64,000 nucleotides of DNA from Paguma larvata. Its lineage: Eukaryota > Chordata > Mammalia > Carnivora > Viverridae. Position 1 is the stretch's first letter. Each line of letters starts with the position of its first letter. Shown one piece after another: positions 23,349 to 34,413 of this stretch. The position numbers were made by a program, and so were the translations under genes. Where the stretch lies: the NCBI GenBank assembly GCA_030068075.1, contig CM057836.1, forward strand, positions 66,067,788 to 66,131,787. The letters run 5' to 3'. The notes beneath the pieces were generated by a model that saw nothing but the letters and a program-made list of their open reading frames with translations, was not told the DNA's origin and did not search any database.

Positions 23349-23767
23349 CATGGATGGAACTGGAGGGTATTATGTTAAGTGAAATAAGTCAGTCAGAAAA
23401 AGACAGATACCATATGTTTCCACGAATAGGTGGACTTTGTGAAACTAAGCAAAAACCAGGGGGAGGGGAAGAGGGGAAAGAAAAAAAAGACACAGAGAGG
23501 GAGGGAGATAAAACATAAAAGACTCTCAAAGACTAAGAAAAAACTGAGGGTAAGGGGGATGAGGGAGGGAGGAGAGGGGGTGATGGGCATTAAAAAGAGC
23601 ACATGTTAGGATGAACACTGGGTGTTATATGTAAACCAATTTGAAAATAAACTATTATAACAAAAAAAAATAAAAACAAGCAGAACTGAACTAAATTGCC
23701 TTTTTAAATCTAAGAAGAATGATTACTCAAGATAAATTAAAATTTTGACCTTAAAAAAAAAAAAAAA
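23349..23767 (+). mobile_element. Young L1 3' end with a probable 3' transduction
   Basis: The insert starts in the last part of ORF2 (CATGGATGGAACTGGAGGGT) and runs through a G-rich 3' UTR to the normal L1 end GAAAATAAACTATTATAA at about 23660, followed by an A-rich tract. About 75 bp of non-L1 sequence follow (about 23,680-23,752), with an ATTAAA signal near 23738. A second poly(A), 23753-23767, then closes the element. The target AAAATAATGTTGCTATAA is duplicated perfectly (23331-23348 and 23769-23786). This is the structure of an L1 transcript that read past its own polyadenylation site. Confidence 0.92.
23459..23587 (+). other. G-rich tracts in the L1 3' UTR, G-quadruplex candidates
   Basis: Two blocks of G runs (23459-23478 and 23548-23587), separated by A-rich spacers, fit the loose G-quadruplex pattern known in L1 3' UTRs. 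The young L1 at 28.9 kb has the same blocks at 29725-29744 and 29812-29847. Structure is inferred from sequence only. Confidence 0.6.
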
Positions 23768-24031
23768 GAAAATAATGTTGCTATAAACATGAGGGTGCAT
23801 GTATCCCTTTGAACTAGTGTTTTTTTTTTTTTTTTTGTATTCTTTGGCTAAATACCTAGTAGCACAATTAACAGACTGTAGGGTAATTCTATTTTTAACT
23901 TTTCAAGAAACCTCCATACTGCTTTCCACAGTGGATACACCAGTTTGCATTCCCGCCAACAGTACACTATGGTTCCTTTTTCTCCACCTCCTTGCCAACA
24001 CCTGTTGTTGCTTCTGTTGTTGATTTTTCTT

Positions 24032-25494
24032 AGAACTGTCTTTTAATGCTGGGAATTTTAGGCAGTTTATTATATTGCTTTTCTTTGATTTCTCATCCAT
24101 TAGGGTGCATACTTGGAAGGAACAACTAGTATGGCCTTATGTTGTTACGATATGGAAATAAGTCTTTATTTTTATTTTTTGTAAAGAGCTACTGTCTTGA
24201 GCTTCCTGAGTGATGTCCTAGCGGTCATCCTCACCTTCCCCTCCCCTGCTCACCTCCCCAGAGATAAACAGCTGGAGGCAGAGCAGAGTGGTTTCCAGAA
24301 CCCGACTTGGGTGCTGGGATCAGTGTCTCCTCTGCTAGTTGTTGCCCTGTGCCATACTGGGTGTTCACAATTATAACCCTGCATATAGAATACTAGTTTC
24401 AGTTAGGATTGGCTTTGCCAATCAGTGATCACTGCAGATAGACAAAAATACTTTGAAGACCCGATGTACTGAAAGTTTTGTGTGTTAGAGATACTCTAAG
24501 AAGCAATGTGAGAATAACATCAAACTTGACAGGAGTCTTCTGGAAACAATTAATCATGAGACGTTTGTTTGAAAGAGACAAGACTGCCAAAAACAGACTG
24601 TTCTCAATTACCAGGTTTGTTTTTACTCTTTTACACTCCATGGAAGGAGGGGAGGTTATTTACTCAACATAGAATATGATGAAGCATTAGCAGTTTATGT
24701 CTTACTAAAGTGATCTTACTGATGTGTGTAGGCAGCTTGTAATTCAGACTGAGGCTTTGTCTTGGACACAAAATAGTAGGTCAGATTTGTGACAGATCAG
24801 ACATTTTCAAAGAGGCTTTCTGTAATTCAGGTATAGCAGTTGCTTAAGGTGATGTATACACATCTATGAAAGCCCGAATATGTTTTAAAACTCCTATTTA
24901 TACTTTGAATATATGGCAGACAAATCTTGATTTGGACACAAGTTTGAGGAAGGATTTTTTATTAGTTTGCCAGTTTTATGTGGAAAGCTTGAGATTCAAG
25001 TCAACAACTGAAATAACATACCACATGTATGCCAGCTGCAGAAATTTTTCCATTCTCTCTTAGGGTCTTTCCACTATGATTATGAATTGAGTATTAATAA
25101 CTTAATTTTAGAAATAGAGCTCAGAGAAGCTAAGTGATTAGACTTTGAAAAATCTTGTACATGAAAACGTTGTGAAGCAGCTCCTGTGTGTGTTTCTGTG
25201 AGCTTCTGTGTAGTAAAATGACTAAGTCACATCTGCTGCTCTTAGGAAACTTCCGTCTTAACTCCTAATACGCGTTTTGTCTTTGATAGTAAATGGAAGT
25301 CTTGGCTCTATAAAAAGCAGAAATGTTTGTTAATGTGATCTGTTGTATATTATACAGAATTAGAAAAAGATGAGCAGATTTGAGAGCAGAGCTATTGAGG
25401 TCGTGAGGCTGCCCCTCTCTGGGTCAAAAGAAATTCCTTGGATTCTGTCTGTTCTTGCAGGATGAAAGGTTAACAGCAGAAAGATGCAGGCTTA
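24032..25494. other. Anonymous stretch
   Basis: No gene found. A weak MIR-like block may lie near 25085-25165 (CTCAGAGAAGCTAAGTGATT), and the remainder is unassigned. Confidence 0.5.
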
Positions 25495-25640
25495 AAAATT
25501 GTTACTGAATGAGTGCTCATTATTGTTGGGTACCTTTACATGCAATTTCTTATCCAACCTTCCAAACACCTCTGAGAAAGGTGTGAAACTTGTTTCCCTG
25601 TTGAGGATACCTGAAGCTGTGTGATAGTATATAAATTACA
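25495..25640 (+). mobile_element. MIR SINE relic, sense
   Basis: ATTGTTGGGTACCTTTACAT, TTCTTATCCAACCTTCCAAA and TGTTGAGGATACCTGAAGCT occur in MIR order (core, then 3' part). It is heavily diverged. Confidence 0.65.
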
Positions 25641-28401
25641 TGGGTGGACTTGGAGGAAATTTGAGTCCTGTTTCATTGTTAGAGACATTTCTATGCAGCA
25701 TTTCTAGGGAGCAAAGCTTGTAATTCACTTTTCTGAATATGGAAAACTAAGGGGTCAATTTTGACTGGTAACCTGTTCTCCTTTCTAGTTTCCAATTTAT
25801 TTTAGTTGAGTACTGAGAGATGAAATTTGTATTTCTAAATACTAACAGTTGGTTTCATTTAAGTTCATAAGCAACTATGGAGCTAAGGTGTTTATAGTAT
25901 CCTGTTTCAAAGATCTCATATTAAGAACATACTGCCAATATTTACTATGCTGGAGAGAAGTACTTTAAGATAAAGCAATTGAAAAGTAATTGAAGTTGCT
26001 ATTAACCATAGAGCCCCAGGTCTTTGAGAAAATATGTTAAAAATAAATATTCAATAATTTAGTCATTTATGAATGTTATAATTTATGAATTTAATAGTTA
26101 GACAAGTAATTTTTTAAAAAAACTTATTCTAGTCTAAGTTCTCAGTAAACAGTTTATTGCATTGATGGCATACAAGCAACTGCTTTTTGCAAACCACTGA
26201 CTCTGACAGGAACTATCAAGCTGTTCTAATTCAGAGGTCAGCTCCTGCAAGGTGATTCGTTAGCTCCTTAATCATACAAATAGGGCCAAAGCCACATTCC
26301 CTTGATACCGATAATGAATGTGGCAAACAAGTTCTGCATGCACCACTGTACCTGACCTTTGAAGGAAACCTATCATTGTTGTGGGGTGAGCCTCCTTGTT
26401 TCTTTTATAGGCTGATGGTGACTTTTACTCCCTGAATGACAGCTATGCTAACTACTGGTTTTATTCTAGTTGCTCAGTTTTGAGTTGCAGGCATTGGACA
26501 AAACCAGGTGAAAGGAGAAATTGTTAATATTTTTACAGAATATTTTCTCAGCAGTTGTCTGTACTCAGCATCTGTCCATTTGCATTTCTTTTCTTTTCTG
26601 TGAATTTTCTTTACAGTCTCTTCCTTTGTTGGACAGAGAATTGGGGAGAAGAGTTGGTAAAAAGCAGAGTTGTAGCATTAAGAGAAAGAATAGTGGTGCA
26701 CCTGTTTCTCCTCTAAATATGTCTAGTACATTGACCTATCTGCTAAGAGTTGTGCATAGAGTCATGGTCAGAAAACAATACCATATGCATCTTGTAGAGG
26801 TAGTGTTAGCTTAGTTAGCAACAAGCCATATAAGGCAACATGAGACCTGAGCATAGAGGTAATGGGTTTCTTGTTCTCAAAGAAGCATTCAGAGTTAGAA
26901 TCTGTACTCCATGCATAAAGCAAAACAGGAAAGGGTGCATGATTTCCACTGCTCTGAGGTCAGCTATCAGAGTGTAACAGCTCTGTATGTTGAAGGTTGC
27001 TGTCTCTCTAGGACATGGAAGCATGGGACTTGTAATTTGAAAGCAATGTCCATCCGAAAGGAGTCAGACATTTTTACTTTAACAGAAACAGGCAGAAGTC
27101 AAAAGCATTCACTTTTGCATGGAGCAAGTGAACAGTCCTGTTTTCATGTAAAAACCAAGGGAGTAAACATAGAAGTATGTTTTGCTTAGGATTATCTTTG
27201 ATGGTTTAATGAGTCTTCATGAAATTTCAGGTGCATTCCCAATCCTCAGCTTTGCCCACAACTGCATATTTTAATTACTCTGGAGCATAGAGAGAGATTT
27301 TGTTAATCCTTAGTTATAACATGCTTGAGTGATTTGAATACTTCAGTCCCTCGGCCAGTAGCATGCATATTCTATATTGAGGCCACATTAGCTATGCAAG
27401 AGGCCAAACGAGGACCTGAGAGGATGGTTTTCAAAACATGGTCTCAGCATAAGGAATGTAGTTGTTGTTAAGTCAAAACAACTCCACAAACTTGGAACAA
27501 AACCAAAAGCCTCCCATAACCTCAAACCAAATATTCACAGATGAGTCTCTTGGGATGTAACCATCACTACCAAGTTTTGTGTCCTATTAAGGTAATGTTG
27601 TTGAACATTTTAAGAAGAGACAAATTTATAGACTAGTGGTGTCATTTCCTGGGGTATTTTACCTGGAAAGATGAGAATTCACATCATGAATCCAATTAAA
27701 GACTATTTCTTGGGATTCCAATCTTTTGAAATTTATTTTGGTGATCCTTTTCCTGTCCCCATGATAACTTTTCCTTGGGTTTGAAAGACTTCATTTTCAT
27801 AGGAGGTGAAGGTGAGAATAAGAATTGAGCATACTGAGCTTGTTCACAGAGCAATTGTATGTACGCTGTTCTCAACTAGAATTAGCATAGGGACCCACTG
27901 ATTCCAGAGGTGGTGCTGGGCCTAACACATATTTGGACGTCTCCTCTGGATGTGACTGTAAAGGTCAGTTCAAAAACCACACAAGATTTACTCAGTTACA
28001 TTAGATCCCTTACAAAAATAATTCTATTATTTACCTTATTTATAAAACTTGACTTTAAAAAATGTCTGCCTATTTAAAAAAGACAAACTTGAAAGGAAAA
28101 AAGGATATTGAGGAAAATCTGAGGAAATCTAAATGAATTATAGACTTTAATCAAGGTGATGTATTGGTTTGCTAATTGTAACAAATGTATTTTACTAATA
28201 AAACATGTTAATAATGGGTAAAACTGGCTGAGGGGTATAGCGATAGGGAAATTCTCTGTATTAACTTTGTAATAAGGCTATAAATGTAAAGCAATTCTAA
28301 AACAAAAATGGACAAATGTGATATGTGAGATTCATTGCCTTTTTTCTCTAATACCTCTCATTTAGAAAAGAAGAAAAAATGAGGAACAAACCCCCCCCCC
28401 C
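25641..28401. other. Anonymous stretch
   Basis: Nearly 2.8 kb without a gene or confident repeat. I see no splice-like exon candidates with a conserved protein. A C12 homopolymer ends the interval (28391-28402). Confidence 0.5.
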
Positions 28402-28402
28402 C

Positions 28403-28575
28403 ATTTACTGAATATCTATTGTGTTCTAGAATCTTAGGCCTATATTCTTACTTAATTCTCACAATAGTGCATCTGATTTCAGTCTTAAAAAATGAAAAAA
28501 GATGCTCACAGAGATTAGTTTGGCCAAATACTAATAGCTAATATGTAGTAAACAATAGAATTGGGAACCGTTTTT
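28403..28575 (+). mobile_element. MIR SINE relic, sense, beside a C12 homopolymer
   Basis: ATTTACTGAATATCTATTGT, ATTCTTACTTAATTCTCACA and GCTCACAGAGATTAGTTTGG are the successive MIR blocks. The copy directly follows a run of twelve C residues (28391-28402). Confidence 0.8.
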
Positions 28576-28922
28576 ACATTGGTCTTAAATTGTCTCCACC
28601 ACATAATCATATTTCTTACTTAAGAATGTGTTATAGGACTTGAAATTAATACTCAAAGAATAGATTTTAAAACATTATTAAGTACAACTACCAAAAACTG
28701 ACTACCTTGAACAGGGTAACATTGACGTGGTTATAAATATTCTGGTATATTCTTCAAAATGACTCAAACTATTTTATAATTACAGTAGCTAATTTTCTGA
28801 TGGAGTCCATAAGGGTGACAGACATGCATATTTTGGAAAATTGAACTTTTATTTCAGAAACAGTATGTCTCTCGGACCTTTCTGAACTTGTCATCAGATC
28901 AAAATAATCATTTGATAGAAAG
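28576..28922. other. Anonymous stretch
   Basis: No gene or recognisable repeat up to the target site of the young L1. Confidence 0.5.
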
Positions 28923-28940
28923 GCCTGTGGTGTGAATGGA

Positions 28941-29776
28941 ACGGCAAAAGAAACAACCAACAAAACGAATAGGCAACCAACGGAATGGGAAAAGATCATC
29001 GCAAATGACATATCGGATAAAGGACTAATATCTAAAATCTATAAAGAACTTACCAAACTCCACACCCGAAAAACAAACAACCCAGTAAAGAAATGGGCGG
29101 AAGATATGAATAGACACTTCTCCAAAGAGGACATTCAGATGGCCAACAGACACATGAAACGATGCTCAATGTCACTCATCATCAGGGAAATACAAATCAA
29201 AACCACACTGCGATACCACCTCACACCAGTCAGAGTGGCTAAAATGAATAAACCAGGAAACTATAGATGCTGGCGGGGATGTGGAGAAGCAGGCACCCTC
29301 CTACACTGTTGGTGGGAATGCAAACTGGTGCAGCCACTCTGGAAAAAGGTGGGGAGGTTCTTCAAAAAAATGAAAATAGAGCTACCCTATGACCCAACAA
29401 TAGCACTGCTAGGAATCTACCCAAGAGACACAGGAATGCTGATGCATAGGGGCATGTGTACCCCAATGTTCATAGTAGCCCTTTCGACAATAGCCAAATC
29501 ATGGAAAGAGACCAAATGCCCATCAACTGACGAAGGATAAAGAAGTTGTGGCACATATATACAATGGACTACTACATGGCAATGAGAAAAAATGAAATCT
29601 GGCCATGTGTAGCAACATGGATGGAACTGGAGGGTATTATGTTAAGTGAAATAAGTCAATCAGAAAAAGACAGATACCATATGTTTCCAGGAATAGGTGG
29701 ACTGTGTGAGACTAAGCAAAAACCAGGGGGAGGGGAAGAGGGGAAAGGAAAAAAAGATAGAGAGGGAGGGAGATAA
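28941..29776 (+). pseudogene. L1 ORF2 C-terminal part with one frameshift
   Basis: Frame 28932-29540 encodes the ORF2 C-terminal region, with MGKRSSQM-like start lost by truncation, [20 protein letters not shown], and [20 protein letters not shown], the Cys/His-containing C-terminal segment. The reading frame stops at 29538-29540. The next block (WHIYTMDYYMAMRKNEIWPC, from 29549) lies in another frame and continues to 29776. A single missing base near 29533 explains the switch. Function would be lost anyway because of the 5' truncation. Confidence 0.88.
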
Positions 29777-29950
29777 AACATAAGAGACTCTCAAAGACTA
29801 AGAACAAACTGAGGGTGAGGGGGGTGAGGGAGGGGGGAGAGGGGGTGACAGGCATTAAAGAGGGCACGTGTTGGGATGAACACTGGGTGTTATATGTAAA
29901 CCAATTTGAAAATAAACTATTATAAACTAAAAAAAAATAAAAAAAAATAA
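28941..29950 (+). mobile_element. Young 5'-truncated L1 with little decay, sense
   Basis: It begins inside ORF2 (ACGGCAAAAGAAACAACC) and reaches the complete 3' end (GAAAATAAACTATTATAA and an A-rich tail at 29931-29950). It is the best-preserved L1 in the window, with one long ORF2 frame and few differences from its conserved blocks. The probable target duplication is GCCTGTGGTGTGAATGGA (28923-28940) against GCCTGTGTTAATGGAA (29953-29968), alike apart from a two-base gap and a mismatch. Low decay suggests a recent insertion that could be lineage-specific. Confidence 0.92.
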
Positions 29951-29964
29951 ATGCCTGTGTTAAT

Positions 29965-30520
29965 GGAAGATCCAGGTGCATCTTCCAGCTGCCAACATTA
30001 CCATGGAGAAATAGAAGGCCCTGTCAATAAGGCCAAAGACTGGTTGGCCCTGGTTTTCACACCTGTTGGAGAGGTTGTGATGCATTACCTGGATTCTTCC
30101 ATTCTGTGGAAACAGTCTCCAGGTTGTTGGGAATGTTAACTGCTGGCAGCTTATTGGTGGGTGTTGTCCCAGAAATTGCCTTCTGAAGGAGGCAGCTGCC
30201 TCACTTTAGTTTTTAGGTCTCTTTCCTTGGGCCTGCCTGTATCTATTGACTCATAGGTGTTAGGGTTACAAAGGCCTGGCCCGCTTGGTTCAATAGGAGA
30301 CATCTCTGACTGACCACCCTAGCTTCAGAGCTCCCCCTGGGAACTGATGAAGCCTCTCTTGGTACTGCCTCATACTTCCAACTACGCCTTTTGCTCAATT
30401 CTGCTTCCCTCACTCCCTTACAGGCATTGATTGAAGAGTGTTCCTCAGTAAAGTATCTCTATGCAAATCTCAGAGCCACTTGCCTGGGGAGAAAAATCTA
30501 TGACAATATCTCATTGTGTT
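29965..30520 (+). mobile_element. Possible ancient LTR-like repeat
   Basis: Segments such as CATTCTGTGGAAACAGTCTC and TCTCTATGCAAATCTCAGAG look like decayed parts of an old ERVL-class LTR, the second resembling the end of an LTR transcription unit. This is recall without alignment, and a unique sequence cannot be excluded. Confidence 0.35.
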
Positions 30521-31022
30521 ACTTCTGTTTCTTCTTATGGGAAGAGTCCAGTACTTGAACAATTCTTTCCTGAAAGTGTAGACATGACTCTGCAGGAAGC
30601 CTTCTCTTACTGCATTAGTACTGCCTTTGAAGCTTCCTCAGCCTTAGTTAGATACTGGCTCCAGTATGGCATTTGTGTTACCAAACTGTAATTGAATTGT
30701 ACTTAAATAGTTGGTCAAACTGGTGAAGCCTTTTGACGTGATGGTTTAAAGATCTTGTTATTTATATGGGTTTTGCTCTAAAGTTAATTTGTCATATAAT
30801 CATAAGCATTGATAGGGTTATGTGGAAACTTTATTTCTTGTTCTTCAATGTTAATTGATTTAAAAAAACTGGACAAAGAACTGAAAGGAATGAAATCCTG
30901 AAGAAAGAAATCCAAAAAAGAAAGAAATCCAGACACAAATAAAAAAACAGGGATTTACCTACAAAGTTTTTATTCTTTTTTACTCTGAATGGGCCATACA
31001 TACTACAGAATATTGCTATGAT
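30521..31022. other. Anonymous stretch
   Basis: No gene or recognisable repeat. Confidence 0.5.
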
Positions 31023-31236
31023 TTTTTTAATGTTTATTTTTGAGATAGAGAGAGATAGAGAGAAAAAAAAATAAGGGGAGGTGTCGTGAGAGAGGGAGAC
31101 ACAGAATCCAAAGCAGGTTCCAGGCTCTGAGCTGTCAGCACATAGCCTGATGTGGGGCTCAAACCCCTGAACCATTATTAGGTCATGCCTTGGGTTGAAG
31201 TCTGATGCTTAATTTACTGAGCCACCCAGGTTTCCC
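31023..31236 (-). mobile_element. CAN-SINE, antisense
   Basis: The tail reads TTTTTTTAATGTTTATTTTT, then comes a GA-rich tract with an A9 run, the core (CCAGGCTCTGAGCTGTCAGC), and the head in antisense (TTTACTGAGCCACCCAGG). The edges show only weak similarity (CTATGAT versus CTATGGT), so the target duplication is uncertain. Confidence 0.92.
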
Positions 31237-32603
31237 TATGGTGTTTCCTTACAACCAGGGAATGACTATTTAGAATTGGAAGAAATCTTACTGTACTTTA
31301 AATAATGTAACTTTACTTTTATGGATAAGGATACTGTCCTACATCATCTGTACTCAGAACAGACATGGCATCTTAGATCACTCCAAGTCAGTGCTTCACC
31401 TCTTTTTTGATTCTCCATTGCCTGTTCGGTTAGTATCACCCGTTAAGAGTTCATCATGGTTGAACCTTGGGTACTTTGGCAGACAGGCCACAGGAGAATC
31501 TCTGGTGATAGTCACCTTCTGCAGAAGACCAGCTCTGGTTAGAACCACCAGACTCCCCGACCAGAAAACATCTTTATGGTTTCCAGCATAGGAGTAAAGC
31601 CTTAGTGAAGAGGTGGACTTCATAGGCTTAAAGGCCTTGATTTATGGGCTCTTTAGTTGCTACGTTCCATGGTCAATGCACTTGGGGTCAATCACTTGGA
31701 TATGTATAATTTCTCTCTCTGGATTCCTGTGCTAGGTGTTTTATTTTGCTGCCTCCTTCTGAGATTGATCTTATGCTTCATTTATTTAACATCCCAATTT
31801 CATTTACCGTTTTGCTTATTGATCTATATTTGTTGTGGTTTCACATTAAGATAACCTTATAACCTGAGTGGAGGGGTATAATGTATTTTGCAGTGACAAT
31901 CATTTGCTCTTTAAATGTTCAGCTAAGTTGAGAGCTAGGTAGGTGCAGTTGAAGTTGGGGGTTTGCTTTAACCCTGGAGCCATTTTAAATCCTCACTCAG
32001 CCCCCTTATACCAGCAATACTTTCTTCATTACTGAAATAATTTAGGAGCTAATATAGAAAAGCAGGTAGTTTGTGTCTTAATTTACACAAAGCCAGTTCT
32101 CTTACTACTTAGCATACTCATGAAGTTTATATTTAGTCCCATAACCACTTTTCTATTGTGTTGCATACCCATAGCTCTTCTCCTCATCTTTACCTGTTGA
32201 TATACATCTTTTATCTTCTTAGAATAAATGTTCATTGAGAGAAAGGTTTTGGCCTTTTATATTTTTTTTGTCTTTCAAGATGCTTAGAATACCTCTGTTG
32301 CATATAAGCATGCTGGGCTAAATATTCTTTGCTCTACATTCATTTAGACTTCCTTGTTATCCCTCTAACCAATTCATATTAACAGAGGCTGTGATGCTAA
32401 GTGACATTTCTTAGCCTACTTTTCTGCTCAGTTGATGGATGCAATTTACTTACAGCCAGTGAGATGTACATGAATGAGATTGCAAGGGAGGTGGAGGATG
32501 TCTTTCCACAGAGGTGTCAGCTGAGGTATGCATAGAGGTATTTTCAGCATCCAGCACATTCCACTTGTTGGACAAAAGCTTGTGAGTGTGGGTGTATAGG
32601 TGG
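31237..32603. other. Anonymous stretch
   Basis: No gene or confident repeat. Open frames of 60-75 residues have no protein features. Confidence 0.5.
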
Positions 32604-32614
32604 TCACAACAGTA

Positions 32615-32891
32615 TTTTTTTAATGTTTATTTATTTTTTAATAGTTTATTTTCAAATTGGTTTACATATAACACCCAGTGTTCATCCCTACACATGCCCT
32701 CTTTAATGCCCGTCACCCCCTCTCCCTCCTCCTTCATCTCCCTCACTCTCAGTTTGTTCTTAGTCTTTGAGAGTCTCTTGTCTTATCTCCCTCCCTCTCT
32801 GTGTCTTTTTTTTCCTTTCCCCTCTTCCCCTCCCCCCTGGCTTTTGCTTAGTCTCTCAAAATCCACTTATGCATGGAAACATATGGTATCT
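32615..32891 (-). mobile_element. Truncated L1 3' end, antisense, 11-bp TSD
   Basis: A-rich tail in antisense, then the L1 3' end (TTATTTTCAAATTGGTTTAC), the C-rich complement of the G-rich 3' UTR, and the last ORF2 bases (ATGGAAACATATGGTATC). The duplication TCACAACAGTA (32604-32614 and 32892-32902) is perfect. The tail includes AATGTTTATTTATTTTTT, which resembles a SINE tail. Confidence 0.93.
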
Positions 32892-32902
32892 TCACAACAG
32901 TA

Positions 32903-33204
32903 GTTCTATAGCTTCTGATTCACAGCTGAGAGGGTAGTGACTTGGAATCAAAAAACGCAGTCAATGGCATCTCCCTGACTTTAACTTCTCCAGCCCATCG
33001 AACTATTTTGAAAATACCTAATTCTCTATTAAATTCCTTTCTTATTGAGATCTTATAGTGTCTTCTGTATCTTGTATTGAACACTGACTAACATAATTGC
33101 TCAATGTTTTTACTCAATTTGCTGATGGGGTAAAAATATCACTTGTCTCCACCGCATATTATCCGAACATGTTTTTTTCTTGCACTATACATCTATTTGC
33201 TTTT
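32903..33204. other. Short anonymous stretch
   Basis: No gene or recognisable repeat between two retrotransposon insertions. Confidence 0.5.
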
Positions 33205-33218
33205 CTGTTTCAACTTTT

Positions 33219-33428
33219 AAAAATTTTTTAAATGTTTATTTATATTTGAAAGAGAGAAAGAGTACAAGCAGGAGAGGGACAGAGAGAGAGGGAGACACAG
33301 AATCTAAAGCAGGCTCCAGGCTCTGAGCTGTCAGCACAGAGCTTGATGTGGGGCTGGAACTCACAAACCACTAGATCATGACCTGAGCTGAAGTTTTACA
33401 CTTAACTGACTAAGCCACTCAGGCTCTC
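33219..33428 (-). mobile_element. CAN-SINE, antisense, with a 14-bp TSD
   Basis: Tail AAATGTTTATTTATATTTGA, GA-rich tract, core with CTCTGAGCTGTCAGCACAGA, and the tRNA-like head in antisense (AACTGACTAAGCCACTCAGG). Duplication: CTGTTTCAACTTTT (33205-33218) against CTGTTTCAAATTTT (33429-33442), one mismatch. Confidence 0.94.
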
Positions 33429-33442
33429 CTGTTTCAAATTTT

Positions 33443-34129
33443 TGATGGACTCTGAGGGCTTTCAAATGCCGATGACTCATCCTTTAAGTGGGATAGAAGG
33501 AGTCCCTGGTTTCTTCAAAATAAGTTGTCTAGTAACAAAAAATTAAGCAAACAGGATATTATAGATAGTAGAGGTTAGAACTAGAAAAAAACCCTGAGTA
33601 TTTATTGGTAGGCAAAACTTTTCAAGAGAATCTGAAATTGTTTACTCAACGTTTCAGTTTAATAGTGACCACTTCCTTTCATTGGTCACTAGGTTTGTTT
33701 GATACCACTAAATCTCAAATGAGTGCTTGTGACTGTGATAGAGACCCACATTCTGAGGTTGAATGTCTACATTCTATCTATTTAATTTTCTGAATGTTGT
33801 GTTAGGGAAATGATACCTTTACATTTACTAGGCTTATCATGGGAGAAGCTCAAAACACTGAAAGATGAAGATTTGGGCATGAATCATAAATCACTTGGCT
33901 TTTCTCGGGTTTCACTTTTGGTTGTGGAGGTAAGACCACATCCCAGTTGTCTTAATTCTAGTCTGCTCTGCTAACCACTGGGCTGTTCTTTGCCCTTGAT
34001 CTTTGGGGTCTGTGATTAACAGGAACTTTTAATTTAAGCTTTCTGTCATTCTTTCTTATGCATGTATTTCCTGTGGGTCTATAAATGAGAACTATATCCA
34101 CTGGCTTGATAACTTCTGCTCTTGTAAGT
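33443..34129. other. Anonymous stretch
   Basis: No gene or confident repeat. The part near 33940-33990 faintly resembles a MIR 3' end. Confidence 0.45.
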
Positions 34130-34275
34130 ATAATGATGACACTAACATGGCATTTTACAAATATCTTTCACAAATTTTAATTAAGTCTCTCAAAACCTTA
34201 TGAAGTAAGTAAGGCAGGCAGGTATTATCTTCATTTTACAGACAAGGACAGACAAGGAGAGAAATATCTGACAGA
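34130..34275 (+). mobile_element. MIR SINE relic, sense
   Basis: CATTTTACAAATATCTTTCA, then AATTAAGTCTCTCAAAACCT and TATCTTCATTTTACAGACAA follow the MIR order. The right end abuts the target site of a small L1 insertion. Confidence 0.75.
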
Positions 34276-34290
34276 CAAGCATATATTTTT

Positions 34291-34397
34291 GGGGGGATTC
34301 TCTTTCTTTGTTTTTTTCTTTTTTGATAATTTATTGTCAAATTGGTTTCCATACAACACCCAATGCACATCCCAATAAATGCCCTCCTCTGTGCCCT
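34291..34397 (-). mobile_element. Very short L1 3' end insertion, antisense
   Basis: Only about 80 bp of L1 3' UTR remain (TTTATTGTCAAATTGGTTTC, CAACACCCAATGCACATCCC), plus an A-rich tail in antisense. AGACAAGCATATATTTTT (34273-34290) and AGACATGCATATTTTT (34398-34413) form a near-perfect flanking duplication. This is a normal but severely 5'-truncated insertion. Confidence 0.85.
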
Positions 34398-34413
34398 AGA
34401 CATGCATATTTTT

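Larger units (their letters stand above)
22860..24031 (-). mobile_element. L1 fragment, antisense, host of a younger L1
   Basis: Antisense 3' UTR and ORF2 3' region: TCCCTCCTCTGGTAACCATC near 22979, ATGGCAAGATTTCATTCTTT near 23172, and the ORF2 tail up to TGTTGATTTTTCTT near 24030. A sense L1 tail (23349-23767) splits it, and its reading resumes exactly after the duplicated target. Left edge approximate. Confidence 0.85.

Noticed and set aside
28932..29540. 202-residue open frame as a possible host gene
   Set aside because: Its residues are plainly the C-terminal part of L1 ORF2, inside a truncated insertion with a poly(A) tail.
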